A DNA stretch of 64,000 nucleotides from Aquabacterium sp. A3 (GTDB lineage Bacteria > Pseudomonadota > Gammaproteobacteria > Burkholderiales > Burkholderiaceae_C): the NCBI RefSeq assembly GCF_038069945.1, contig NZ_JBBPEV010000006.1:62001-126000 (forward strand). Direction: 5' to 3'. This document shows positions 9,995-18,982 of the stretch, piece by piece. Numbering within the stretch: the first letter of the stretch is position 1; the number at the start of each line of letters is the position of its first letter. The notes beneath the pieces are model-generated. The model worked only from the letters and a program-made list of their open reading frames with translations, ran no database searches and was not told the DNA's origin. Made by a program: the position numbers and the translations under genes.

Positions 9995-11394
9995 GGCGAG
10001 CGTGGCGGTGGGTCGGCGGATGGCGTGTCGGCAGGCTGTCGGGCGTAATGCAGGCTGAGCGCCAGCACCAGCCAGAACAGGGCAATGAGCACCTGCGTGA
10101 AGCTGAAGTAGTGGTCAATGAACCCGGTGAAGAGGGCAGCAAGCACCGTGCCCACGGTGGCGATGTGCATGGCGTTGTGGGGCCCGATGTGCTGCAAGCG
10201 CAGAGGCAGTCGCACCTCGCGCCACCAGGCCAGGGTGACCATGATGAACAGCACCATGCCGGGCAAGCCCAGCTTGAACCAGTAGTTGAGCCAGAGGTTG
10301 GAGACGCCGTAGACGTCTTTTTCGGGTGAGGAGGCGGGCGTTTCAGCACCAAAGCCCAGCCCAAAGGGATGGCGCAGGGCGTTTTCGGGGAAGCGTTTGT
10401 ACTCTTCCAGGCGGACGCCCGTGCTGACGTCGTTGCTGGAGAACAGCGACATGAAGCGCTGCTGTGCGGGCTCGTAGGCCATGACGAACAGGACGGCCAG
10501 CAACACGCCCAGCACCATGCCCCGCCCCGCATAGGGCGCGCGCTTGAGGGCCAGCCAGCCCACCAGCACCGCGATGGCCAGCAGGGCCCCGCGCGAGCCA
10601 CAAAAGACGATGCCGGCCAGCGCGGTGAGGGCCACGAACCAGCCCAGGGCCCGGCGCCAGCCCTGGTGCGCCACGCCGTAGAACAGGCCGAGCGGCGCGG
10701 CCAGCAGCAGCGCCCCCCCGGTGGAGTTGGGGTGCACCCAGGGCGAGGCCATGCGGCCCGGGTCGGCGCCAAAGATGTCGGCGATGGCCGGGATGTTGGC
10801 GTACTGCACGGCGGTCAGGAACGGCACCATCAAGCGGGCATCGCGGCCGGCCAGGAAAAAGCCCAGCGACAGGCTGGTGAGCGCCGCAAAGCCCAGCAGC
10901 AGGCACAAGACCACCTGCTCTCGCTCTTTGGGCGTGGGCGCGAGGATGGGCAACAGGGCCAGGGGCGAGACATTGAGCAGGTAGCGCACCCAGTTGACGG
11001 GCGGGATGCCCTCCCAGGGCACCAGGATGGCGCCCATGACCAGGGGGACCAGCGTCCAGGCCAGGAAGTAAGCGGCCTTGCGTTCGGTGGGCCCCAGGGT
11101 GATGCCAGGCAAGCGGCCTGTGAGCCAGCTCCAGGCCACGCCCACCCAGGTGAGCGCCAGCAAGGCCTCGGAGGTGGTGATGCGCACGCCCAGGGTGACG
11201 GTCATCCAGGGCAGCACGGGGGCCAGCAGGCAAAACAGCAAGAAGCCCCGCATGGGCTGGGTGACGATGAACAGCAGCGCCGCCAGCGCCACCAGGGCCA
11301 GACCCGCCAGCACGGGGCTGGTGAGCACCATGAGGGCAGCAAACACCACGCCCAGACCCACAGGCAGCAGCACGGGGTGGCTCACCGACCACAT
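9991..11394 (-). CDS. Wzy/O-antigen-ligase-like polysaccharide polymerase
   Basis: A 467-residue polytopic membrane protein with about 11-12 hydrophobic segments and a large central periplasmic loop. The region GRMASPWVHPNSTGGALLLAAPLGLFYG and the conserved GSRGALLA segment are characteristic of the O-antigen ligase/polymerase (Wzy_C) superfamily. In this cluster it is the likely polymerase of the repeat unit. It overlaps the GT4 gene upstream by one base and the acyltransferase downstream by four. Polymerase versus ligase cannot be separated by sequence; the Wzx/Wza/Wzz context favours polymerase. Confidence 0.85.
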   Translation of the reverse strand: MWSVSHPVLLPVGLGVVFAALMVLTSPVLAGLALVALAALLFIVTQPMRGFLLFCLLAPVLPWMTVTLGVRITTSEALLALTWVGVAWSWLTGRLPGITLGPTERKAAYFLAWTLVPLVMGAILVPWEGIPPVNWVRYLLNVSPLALLPILAPTPKEREQVVLCLLLGFAALTSLSLGFFLAGRDARLMVPFLTAVQYANIPAIADIFGADPGRMASPWVHPNSTGGALLLAAPLGLFYGVAHQGWRRALGWFVALTALAGIVFCGSRGALLAIAVLVGWLALKRAPYAGRGMVLGVLLAVLFVMAYEPAQQRFMSLFSSNDVSTGVRLEEYKRFPENALRHPFGLGFGAETPASSPEKDVYGVSNLWLNYWFKLGLPGMVLFIMVTLAWWREVRLPLRLQHIGPHNAMHIATVGTVLAALFTGFIDHYFSFTQVLIALFWLVLALSLHYARQPADTPSADPPPRSP

Positions 11395-12617
11395 CAGGCG
11401 GCCTCCGCCGAGGGGTGGCGCAGCACGCTGGCATACACCTGCTCGAGCTGTTCGGCCGCGGTGGCCCAGTCGAAGGTGTCACGCACCATCTGGCGCGCCG
11501 CCTCGCCCAGGGCGCGGGCCTGCGTTGGCACAGACAGCAGTTGCGTCAGGGCCTGCGCAAAGGCCGGCGCGTCATCGGCGGCCATGGCCTGAACGCCGTG
11601 CTGCACCGGCAGGCCCGACAGGCCTTCGCGGGTGGAGACCACCGCCAGACCGGCCGCCATGGCCTCCAGCACCTTGAGCTTGGAGCCCCCCCCGGCCCGC
11701 AGCGGCGCCATGAACACCGCGCTGTGGCGCTGCACCTCGGCCAGGTCGGGCACATAACCCCGCCATTCGATGCGTGGGTCGGCAAAACGCTGGGCCCAAC
11801 TGGCCGGCATGCCGTGGCCACAGATGCAAAAGCGCACATCGGGCGCCTCGGACCACACGCGCGGAGCGATGTCGCTCAGGGCCCATTCGACGGCGTCGAC
11901 ATTGGGCGCGTATTCGTAATTGCCCAGAAAGAGCACACGGCGCGCCTGCGGATCGGGCTGCACACCGGCGAAGGCGCGGGTGTCGACGCCATTGCTGACC
12001 ACGTGGGTGGGTCGCCCGCCGATGGCCTGCAACTGCTGCGCATCGGCCTGCGTGACGGCGATGATGGCCGTGGCCTGCGACAGCACCTGGCGCTCCCAGC
12101 GTCGGGCACGGCGCTGGTCCAGGGCCGCCAGGCCCCGGGCCCATCCCGGCCACTTGCCGTAGGTGGCGGCGCCCAGTTCGGACTCGACGTTGTGTTCGGT
12201 CAGCACAAAAGGCTGGCGGTGGCGACGCAGTGCGCCTGCAAAGGGCTCGAAGCCGTAACTGTGCTCGACCTGGACGATGTCCCAGCGCTGTGCGCCGAGC
12301 AACTGCTCGAAACGCGCGCTCAGGGCGGGCGCGTGACCGTTGACCGAGGTGAGCAGGGGCAAGCCGGATGTGGCGGCGCGCCAAAGGGTCAGGGGGTGCT
12401 TGAGGGGCCGCCTGGGCAAGACGATCAGCTCATGGCACAGGGCACCCAGGACACGCCGGGTGGCTTCGTCGGCGAGCGTCTTGGATTGCACCAGCAGCGT
12501 GATGCGGTGGCCGCGCGCGGCCATCTCGCGGATGAGGTGGTACTGCCGCGCCTTGCCACCGCTGGTGACGGGCCAGGGCAGGTAAGGCAAGGTCCAGAGG
12601 ATGCGCAAGGGGCTCAT
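11394..12617 (-). CDS. glycosyltransferase family 4 (GT-B)
   Basis: A 407-residue cytoplasmic GT-B enzyme that starts MSPLRILWTLPYLPWPVTSGGKARQ... Motifs: glycine-rich TSGGKARQYHL near residue 18, FLGNYEYAPNVDAVEWA near 232, and the C-terminal donor-site region APLRAGGGSKLKVLEAMAAGLAVVSTREGLSGLP near 300-335 with the Glu-x7-Glu-type pattern. It resembles the sugar transferases that accompany PEP-CTERM/EpsH loci, an assignment I cannot confirm. It overlaps both neighbours (ATGA upstream, one base downstream). Confidence 0.9.
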   Translation of the reverse strand: MSPLRILWTLPYLPWPVTSGGKARQYHLIREMAARGHRITLLVQSKTLADEATRRVLGALCHELIVLPRRPLKHPLTLWRAATSGLPLLTSVNGHAPALSARFEQLLGAQRWDIVQVEHSYGFEPFAGALRRHRQPFVLTEHNVESELGAATYGKWPGWARGLAALDQRRARRWERQVLSQATAIIAVTQADAQQLQAIGGRPTHVVSNGVDTRAFAGVQPDPQARRVLFLGNYEYAPNVDAVEWALSDIAPRVWSEAPDVRFCICGHGMPASWAQRFADPRIEWRGYVPDLAEVQRHSAVFMAPLRAGGGSKLKVLEAMAAGLAVVSTREGLSGLPVQHGVQAMAADDAPAFAQALTQLLSVPTQARALGEAARQMVRDTFDWATAAEQLEQVYASVLRHPSAEAA

Positions 12618-14002
12618 GCCATCACCAGGATTTGCAAGGCGGTGCTGACGGGCACCCGCCAGCGCCCCTCAGCGGCCTTCAGCCGCTGTTGCTGCCCGGA
12701 CACGGGCTGGTGCAGCGTGGCCTGAGCACCCGCGGGCGCGGCGATGCGCACCTCGCCGGCCTTCTCGGCCCAGACCATCCACAGACGGGTGCCGTCCGGG
12801 CGCTTCCAGCCGATGCTGATCAGGCCTTCGGACGAGGCGCCCTGCACCGCCGGTGGGGTGTCGGGCTCAAGGCGGGGACCGCAAATCGACAGGAAGCGCT
12901 TGAGCGCATGGAACACCGGCTTGGGTTCGCCGTTGAGGCGCACCAGGCCGTAATGCTGGTCGCGCGCCGTGGCGCGGCTGTCCAGGTCGGTGAGGGTGAA
13001 GAGAAAGATGCGGTCGTAGTCCAGCGCGGCCATCAGGGCCAGGCGCTTGATGGTGAAATCAGCCTGGCCATCTTCGCCCACGATGGGCTGCTCTTCCTTG
13101 GGGCCCTGGTAGCTGGACCAGCCCCATTCGGTGGCCCAGATCTGTTTGACACCGGCGGCGCGCAACCACTGGTGGGCTGGCTGCACGCGTTTGACGAAAT
13201 CTCGTGGATCGGCCTCGGAGCCCTCGGCCCGCGCCGTGTAGGGGTGGTAGGGCACGATGACATCGAGGTTGAACGCACCCAGTCGGCCCAGCTTTTCGAT
13301 CATCAGGCCACTGCCGTCGCTCATCTCGCTGAAGTAGGCCATGCCGGCCATCGCGATGGGCTTGGTGGGCACGGTGGCACGCAGGGCCTGCACCGAGGTG
13401 AGCAGCATGCGCCCGTAGCCTTCGGGGTCGGGCTTGGGCGCCCAAAACCCGATGATGTTGGGCTCGTTCCAGACCTGCCACACATCAACGTGGGGGTAGC
13501 GCTTGGCCAGCAAGGTCAGGCGCTGGGCGTACAGGCGCGGGTCGCGCGGCGGGAATTTGTCGAAGTACTGCTCGTAGCGGTCGCCCTTCTCGACGGTGGA
13601 GGCGTAACGCGGCGTGCCCATCAGGTAGGCGACGCTTTTGAAGCCCTGGTCGGCCACGAGCTTCATCATGCGGTCGATGGGCTGCAGGTCGAACTGCCCC
13701 TCTTTGGGCTCCAGCAGCATCCAGTGCAGGCCCATGCGCACCCACTGCAGATCCAGCTCTTTGAGGACGCGGGCGTGGCGTTCGGCCACCTCTGGCGGGA
13801 ACCACTGAAACTGGACGTTGACGCCCAGAAAGTCCTTCCAGACGATGGTGCGCGCCGGGCGAAGCACCTGATCGGGCAGGCGCGACCACGGCCAGCTCAG
13901 GGCCCAGGCAGGCATGGCCCCCAGCCCACCCAGCCCGGCCGTGGCGGCCACGCTGCGCATCATCCATTGGCGGCGCTTCGGCGCGGGTGGCAAGTGAGTC
14001 AT
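12614..14002 (-). CDS. PslG-like glycoside hydrolase (GH39-type TIM barrel), exported
   Basis: A 462-residue protein with an N-terminal export signal (KRRQWMMRS followed by an Ala/Gly hydrophobic stretch to AWA; possibly Tat-like) and a GH-A clan barrel. The acid/base Glu is in VWQVWNEPNIIGFW near residue 190 and the nucleophile Glu in IWATEWGWSSY near 300. It resembles PslG, the endoglycosidase encoded inside the Pseudomonas psl operon. The ATG at 14002 has GGAGG five nucleotides upstream and overlaps the upstream GT4 stop. A hydrolase within the synthesis operon suggests trimming or release of chains in the periplasm. Confidence 0.85.
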   Translation of the reverse strand: MTHLPPAPKRRQWMMRSVAATAGLGGLGAMPAWALSWPWSRLPDQVLRPARTIVWKDFLGVNVQFQWFPPEVAERHARVLKELDLQWVRMGLHWMLLEPKEGQFDLQPIDRMMKLVADQGFKSVAYLMGTPRYASTVEKGDRYEQYFDKFPPRDPRLYAQRLTLLAKRYPHVDVWQVWNEPNIIGFWAPKPDPEGYGRMLLTSVQALRATVPTKPIAMAGMAYFSEMSDGSGLMIEKLGRLGAFNLDVIVPYHPYTARAEGSEADPRDFVKRVQPAHQWLRAAGVKQIWATEWGWSSYQGPKEEQPIVGEDGQADFTIKRLALMAALDYDRIFLFTLTDLDSRATARDQHYGLVRLNGEPKPVFHALKRFLSICGPRLEPDTPPAVQGASSEGLISIGWKRPDGTRLWMVWAEKAGEVRIAAPAGAQATLHQPVSGQQQRLKAAEGRWRVPVSTALQILVMA

Positions 14003-15231
14003 GCAGGCCTCCGCAAGGGTTTGGGGGCAGGACGGCCCGCGGCCACACGGGCCTGGCTGAGCCGCTCGAAATGGGATGCGAATTGTTCGCCCACCCGAGC
14101 CCACAGGCGGCCTTGGGCCACGGCGGCGGCGGCCTGCGTGCAAGCCTGCAGCCGACCGGGCTCGGTCAGCAAGGTGTGCAAGGCCTGGGCCAGACGGCCC
14201 ACGTCACCCTGGGGATAGGCCAGGCCGTTGCCCTGGCTGATTTCTTCGGCAAAGGCCCGGGCATCGGACGTGATGACCGCTCGGCCGCAGGCGATGGCCC
14301 AGGCCAGCGCGCCACTGGTGCCCCGCATCTGGCCCAGCAGGGAGAGCTTGCGCGACTCGCGATAGGGCAGGACCATCACATGGTGCTGCTGGATGAGGGG
14401 CGCGATGCAGGCCGTGTCGACATCGAGTTCCCAGTGCACAAGGGTGCTCAAGCCCTGGGCGGCCACCCGGTCGCGCAGTTCGTCAAGGTAGCTGCGCCCC
14501 CCGGCAAACGCGATGTCTGGTGCGGTGCCCCCGGCGATGGTGAGGCTGACCTGGTCGGCCAGCTCGGGGTGTTGGCGCAGCAAGACGCCGATGGCGTCCA
14601 CCAGGTCCTCGATGCCCTTGCCCTGGTAGATGTAGCCGAAATACAGCAGCTTGATGGGCGACGACGGCGGCAAGGGGGCCGCCGGCAGGGGCAGCACCCC
14701 ATGGGGGATCACGGTCAGCGACTCGGGCCGCACGCGCATGCGCTTGCACAGCGCCACGCCGCCGGTGCGGGTGAGGGTGACGAGCCCGTCCAGCCGGGCC
14801 GCCAGGCGCCGTTCACGCCACAGGGTGTGGGGGTCGACGAGCACCGCCGCCACCTTGGCCAGCCACGCCGGCAACCAGCGCTGCCGATCGAGCGCGCGCC
14901 ACAAGGCGCTGACCGGGCGCCAGACGATGCGTTCGGGATCGTGCACGGTGACCGACAGGGCCGGGCGGTCGGCCAGTTCGGCCAGGGCCGACATGACGAA
15001 GAACTCGCCATCGCGCCCGCCGCCCAACTCGGCGTGCACGACGTCCACCCCGGACCATTGCCGTTCGGCCACCCAGGCCCGCGCGGCGTCCAGCGAGCGC
15101 GGCATCACCTGCCCTTGCAAGGGACAGATCACCTCGACCCCCGCAGCGCGCAAGGCCTGCATCCAGTGGGCCGCGTAATCGGCAATGCCTGTACGCTCAG
15201 GCGGCAGGGGCGACAACAGGGCCACTCTCAC
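13999..15231 (-). CDS. glycosyltransferase family 4 (GT-B)
   Basis: A 410-residue cytoplasmic GT-B enzyme. N-terminal MRVALLSPLPPERTGIADYA is typical of GT4 enzymes. The donor domain starts at KLLYFGYIYQGKGIEDLVDA near residue 200, and the late segment RGTSGALAWAIACGRAVITSDARAFAEEI near 300-325 contains the acceptor/nucleotide loop. It is nine base pairs after the chain-length gene and overlaps the glycosidase by four. It adds one of the repeat-unit sugars; substrate unknown. Confidence 0.9.
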   Translation of the reverse strand: MRVALLSPLPPERTGIADYAAHWMQALRAAGVEVICPLQGQVMPRSLDAARAWVAERQWSGVDVVHAELGGGRDGEFFVMSALAELADRPALSVTVHDPERIVWRPVSALWRALDRQRWLPAWLAKVAAVLVDPHTLWRERRLAARLDGLVTLTRTGGVALCKRMRVRPESLTVIPHGVLPLPAAPLPPSSPIKLLYFGYIYQGKGIEDLVDAIGVLLRQHPELADQVSLTIAGGTAPDIAFAGGRSYLDELRDRVAAQGLSTLVHWELDVDTACIAPLIQQHHVMVLPYRESRKLSLLGQMRGTSGALAWAIACGRAVITSDARAFAEEISQGNGLAYPQGDVGRLAQALHTLLTEPGRLQACTQAAAAVAQGRLWARVGEQFASHFERLSQARVAAGRPAPKPLRRPA

Positions 15232-15240
15232 GGGTGCACC

Positions 15241-17217
15241 TCAACGCTGCAGGAAACGCATGACCTTCTCGGGAACCTCGTAGCGGCGGCGATTGAGGAT
15301 GATGCCGTCCACACGACGGAAGGCGGTGCGCAACATGCCCAGCGCATTCTCGACCGCCGGCACGAGGCTGGTGCGGGCCTCCACCACCAGCACGATCAGG
15401 TCGGCCTCACGCAGGCGCATGAAGGCAGACTGGCTGGCCATCATGTTCGAGCCATTGAGCAAGATGACCTCACCAGGGTGGCGTTGCACCGTGTCGGGAT
15501 TGACGCGCACCGTCAGGCCCATGGCCTTGAGCTGCAGCACCAGTTGCATGATCAGGAAGCTCACGCCCTCACCCTTGCGCGACGACGCCAACCCCAGGGT
15601 GAGGCCCTTGTCGCGAACCTGGTCCATGGGCAGGGTGCCCACCACCCGCAACAGGCTGGCATGGAACTCGTTGTCTTCCTGGCCGGGCTGCACGTCCTTG
15701 ATGCTGCTCCACAGTGGCACACCAAAACGCGTCTGCATGCGGCCACCATCGTGGATGCGCTGGTCCATCAGGGCGCTGAGGTAGATGGCCAGCAGGCCCA
15801 CCATGCCGCCGGCAGGCAGGGCCAGCATCAACAGGATCAGGCTCTTGGGGCTGGACCGGCTGGGGCTGAACGAGGCCTGTTGCACCACGGCGATGTTGTT
15901 GATGCGGTTGTCGTCCAGGGCCTGGTCGATGCGGGCCTTCTCCAGGCTGTCGAGGTAGAGCAAGCGGCTGCGCTCGGCCACCTGCAGGGCCTGCTCCAGG
16001 CGGGCCAGCTCGGGCTCCTGGTTGAGCACCTGTCGACGGGCGGCCCCCAGGGTCTCCAGCTCGCGCTCGTACGACGAGATCATCGAACGCAGCTCTTGCA
16101 AACGCAGGGACTTTTCAAGGCGGTTGCGCTCCATCAGCACGCCCAGCTCGTTGGGGCTGCGGCGCTCGGCGCGCTGGGTGTTGCGCTCTTCGGCCTTGAG
16201 CTGGGCCTCGACCGCCGCGATGCTCTCGTTGATGGACACCAGGGCCGGCGCGCCCTCTTTGTACACGCGCAGGGCATCGGTGCGCTGGCGTTTGAGCTCG
16301 GCCAGCTGTGCGCTCATGGCCAGGTAGGCCGGGCTGAGGCCCACCTCGCGCTCAGAGACCACTTCAGGGCTCATGCGCTTGACGCGGTCGGCGGCGTAGG
16401 CCACGCCCTGCTCGATGGCCAGCTTCTCGGCCTGGGCCTCGGCCTGCTGATCGCGCAGGTCGTTGATGCGGCGCGTGAGCGAGGTCAGGCGCTCCTGGGC
16501 GCTGATGCCGTCGATCTGGATGAGCCGCGTGCGCATCTGCTCTTTGAGCGACTCGATCTGCTGGTCGGTGTCACGCACCTTGCCATCGTAGAAGGGCACC
16601 AGGCTCTTGCGGCCCAGCACCATGGTGCGCTCGTCGGTGTAGGCCTTGATCCAGGTCTGCATGATGCGTTGCGCCACCAGCGGGTCGTCCCAGGTGAAGC
16701 TCAACTCCATGACGTTGGAGCCCACGCCGTGCGAGACGCTGAACTTCTTGGCCAGTTTCTTGGCCAGGCGCTCCTCGGGCGACTGCGCCTCGCTGAGGCC
16801 CAGCATCACCGTGACGCTGCGCACGCCCTCCAGCATCGACAGCAGCACGCCATTGACCCGGGCCTTGATCACCTGCTTCCAGCCCTGGGGCGGCGGCATG
16901 CGCGACAACTCGTCCAGGTACAGGCGGGCCACCTGCATGACCACCGGCTGGCCGGTGAGCATCTTTTCTTCGTCGATGATCGGGTCGCGCTGGGTGGCGT
17001 AAGGCGTGTAGGCCTGACGCTCGCCCACGTCCAGCGGCACGGTCACGTTCTCGCGGCCGGCACGCACCAGCAAGCGGGATTCGGAGGTGTAGCTGGGTGG
17101 CCAGAAGAACGCCCCGGCGGTGATCAGCAAGGCCGTGACCAGCAGCGCCACCAGGAAGGTGCGCCGGAAGATGTAGTACAGGCGAACGATGTCGCGAAAC
17201 GAACGGATCTCGATCAT
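15241..17217 (-). CDS. exopolysaccharide chain-length determinant (Wzz/GumC type) with degenerate kinase-like C-terminus
   Basis: A 658-residue inner-membrane PCP-2-like protein. It has one transmembrane segment near residues 18-37, a long periplasmic coiled-coil region (about 180-440) and a second transmembrane segment near 465-490 (LILLMLALPAGGMVGLLAIYL). The final 150 residues look like a bacterial tyrosine kinase fold (GLTLGLASSRKGEGVSFLIMQL, then EVILLNGSN and DLIVLVVEARTS). However, the Walker A lysine/threonine pattern is broken (SSRKGEGVSF rather than xxGEGKT/S) and there is no C-terminal tyrosine cluster. It probably controls chain length and pairs with the Wza-like channel next door. 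Catalytic activity is unlikely. Confidence 0.85.
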   Translation of the reverse strand: MIEIRSFRDIVRLYYIFRRTFLVALLVTALLITAGAFFWPPSYTSESRLLVRAGRENVTVPLDVGERQAYTPYATQRDPIIDEEKMLTGQPVVMQVARLYLDELSRMPPPQGWKQVIKARVNGVLLSMLEGVRSVTVMLGLSEAQSPEERLAKKLAKKFSVSHGVGSNVMELSFTWDDPLVAQRIMQTWIKAYTDERTMVLGRKSLVPFYDGKVRDTDQQIESLKEQMRTRLIQIDGISAQERLTSLTRRINDLRDQQAEAQAEKLAIEQGVAYAADRVKRMSPEVVSEREVGLSPAYLAMSAQLAELKRQRTDALRVYKEGAPALVSINESIAAVEAQLKAEERNTQRAERRSPNELGVLMERNRLEKSLRLQELRSMISSYERELETLGAARRQVLNQEPELARLEQALQVAERSRLLYLDSLEKARIDQALDDNRINNIAVVQQASFSPSRSSPKSLILLMLALPAGGMVGLLAIYLSALMDQRIHDGGRMQTRFGVPLWSSIKDVQPGQEDNEFHASLLRVVGTLPMDQVRDKGLTLGLASSRKGEGVSFLIMQLVLQLKAMGLTVRVNPDTVQRHPGEVILLNGSNMMASQSAFMRLREADLIVLVVEARTSLVPAVENALGMLRTAFRRVDGIILNRRRYEVPEKVMRFLQR

Positions 17218-17235
17218 GGTGGCGAGGCCTTCCCT

Positions 17236-17991
17236 TTACTTCACGCGGGTCTCGCCCCAGGTGTAGCCCACACCCAGCGAACGGGAGAACGGCAACAACT
17301 GGTTGATGTAGACCTCGACCCCATCGCCGGCGTTGCCCGCGGCCGATTTGGGCACGAACAGGATGTCACCGCGCCGGAAGGGCATGGTGGCCACGCCACC
17401 GGCCACGGGCGACAAGAGCTTGCTCATGTCGATGAAGTACAGCTGGTAGCGCTGCTGGGCGTCCAGGCGCAGCAAGGCGATGTGGGTGGGGTCGGCAGCG
17501 GGCAGCAGGCCGCCCACGGCGAACAGGCCCTGTTGCAAGGTGGCCACCGCGGTCATCTCGAACGAGGTGGGGTTGCGCACCGCACCGCCAATCACCACGC
17601 GGCTGCTGGGCGACGCCGTGATGTTGATGGTGACCCCGGGCTGGCGGAACACCGGGGCCAGGCGCTCGCTGAGTTCGGCTGCGAGCTGATCAGGGGTCTT
17701 GCCGGCGGCCTCGACCCGCCCGGCGTGACGGAACGAAAAACTGCCATCGGGCCGCACCACATACAACTGCGTCTGGCTGTCTTCGACCAGGTTGCGGATG
17801 TCGAGCGTGGCCTCGGCCGCGTCGCGCGTGATGCGCAGCGTGTCACCTGGCTGGATGCGGGTGGGCTCGGCGGCCATGGCCTCGATGTCTTGCGCGGTGA
17901 GGTAGCGCACAGGGCCCGAAGGCTTGAGGTTGCCCATGGGGGTGCAGGCGCCAAGCACCAGACAGCTCAGGAACAGGACAAGACGTTGCAT
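17236..17991 (-). CDS. Wza-like polysaccharide export outer-membrane lipoprotein
   Basis: A 251-residue lipoprotein. Starting at 17991 gives a signal peptide MQRLVLFLSCLVLGAC with the lipobox Cys at residue 16. A longer frame to 18036 would bury it. The Poly_export domain (RIQPGDTLRITRDA near 45, VRPDGSFSFRHAGRVEAAGKTPDQL near 80) is followed by SLBB-like segments (SSRVVIGGAVRNPTSFEM; FRRGDILFVPKSA). It forms the outer-membrane exit channel with the downstream chain-length protein (18-bp gap). It is shorter than E. coli Wza (about 379 residues), as is usual for this subgroup. Confidence 0.92.
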   Translation of the reverse strand: MQRLVLFLSCLVLGACTPMGNLKPSGPVRYLTAQDIEAMAAEPTRIQPGDTLRITRDAAEATLDIRNLVEDSQTQLYVVRPDGSFSFRHAGRVEAAGKTPDQLAAELSERLAPVFRQPGVTINITASPSSRVVIGGAVRNPTSFEMTAVATLQQGLFAVGGLLPAADPTHIALLRLDAQQRYQLYFIDMSKLLSPVAGGVATMPFRRGDILFVPKSAAGNAGDGVEVYINQLLPFSRSLGVGYTWGETRVK

Positions 17992-18061
17992 GATGAAGAC
18001 TTCAGTGAAACCCGGGCCCAGACCCGACCGGCGCAAAGCGACATGGTACGGGCACGGGCCA

Positions 18062-18982
18062 TCAGGTGGGGTGGTCGGTGCGCATGTCTTGCGAGCCTTC
18101 GACCACGCGGCGGCGCCATTGCAGGTAGGCCGCCTTCATGCGGCTGCGTCGCGGACGGTAGACCCAGGGCACCCCGAACTTGCTGAAAAAGCGGAACATG
18201 CTCTTGAGGTGGGTTTGGCCCGACGTGGACCAGATGCCCGCCTGGCTGTGACGCTGGTGTTCGTGCACCAGTTCAACCTCGGGCACACCCATGACCTGCC
18301 AGCCGTGCACCCACATGCGGGCGCACAGGTCCACTTCTTCAAAATAGAGGAAGTAGCCCTCGTCCATGCGCCCCACGGCATCGAAGGCGCTGCGGCGCAC
18401 CACGAAGCCCGTGCCCATGACCCAGTCGGCCTGGAACGGCGCGCCCATCCAGTTGCGCTTGAGCAGGTGGGTGCTGGAGAGGCGACGCAGCGGCGGCAGC
18501 ACGCCCAGCGGCGAGCGCCGCGCCAGGATGTCCAGCAAGGAATAAAACCGACGCGCCGAGTACTGCAGGCTGCCATCCGGATTGACCAGCTTGAGTCCGG
18601 CCACGCCCAAGTCTGGCGTGCTGGCGAACAGGGCGCGGATCACATCGGCCTTGTTGTGCTGAAAGTAGGTGTCCGGGTTGAGCACCAGCACGAGGGGGGT
18701 GTCCAGTGCGGCCACGCCGATGTTGACCCCGGCCCCGAACCCGCCGTTGCGGCCGGACTGGATGAGGCGCACCCCTTCGGGCAAGCGCTGCGCCAGGCGT
18801 TCGCCCGAGCCATCCGGCGAGAGGTTGTCCACCACGCAGATGTCTTGCGGCCTGGCAATCTTCTGGGCCAGCAGGGAGGCCACGCAGTTGAGCGTCAAGG
18901 CCTCCGTGTTGTAGTTGACGATGGTGACGCCCAGCGCCGGCAGGGCATCGTCTGCGGGGCAGTCGGTGTCTGACTGGGGCAT
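18062..18982 (-). CDS. glycosyltransferase family 2 (rhamnosyltransferase-like)
   Basis: A 306-residue GT-A enzyme, first gene of the exopolysaccharide cluster. It shows the GT2 features GVTIVNYNTEALTLNCVASLL near residue 14, VDNLSPDGSGE near 45, a DXD-like LVLNPDTYF near 98, and WVMGTGFVVRR plus EEVDLCARMWVHGW further on, as in WbbL-type rhamnosyltransferases. It is cytoplasmic and adds a repeat-unit sugar. There is a 70-bp gap to the Wza-like gene. The upstream region (18983-19144) has a TTGACA but no well-spaced -10. Confidence 0.92.
   Translation of the reverse strand: MPQSDTDCPADDALPALGVTIVNYNTEALTLNCVASLLAQKIARPQDICVVDNLSPDGSGERLAQRLPEGVRLIQSGRNGGFGAGVNIGVAALDTPLVLVLNPDTYFQHNKADVIRALFASTPDLGVAGLKLVNPDGSLQYSARRFYSLLDILARRSPLGVLPPLRRLSSTHLLKRNWMGAPFQADWVMGTGFVVRRSAFDAVGRMDEGYFLYFEEVDLCARMWVHGWQVMGVPEVELVHEHQRHSQAGIWSTSGQTHLKSMFRFFSKFGVPWVYRPRRSRMKAAYLQWRRRVVEGSQDMRTDHPT

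Noticed and set aside
15241-17217. Active BY-type tyrosine kinase domain
   Set aside because: Walker A pattern is broken and the terminal tyrosine cluster is missing; kept only as a degenerate domain.
12632-18186. Very long plus-strand open frames across the exopolysaccharide cluster
   Set aside because: High GC content keeps antisense frames open. Their translations are His/Gln/Gly/Ala-rich without domains, whereas the minus-strand frames have full family motifs and coupled starts.
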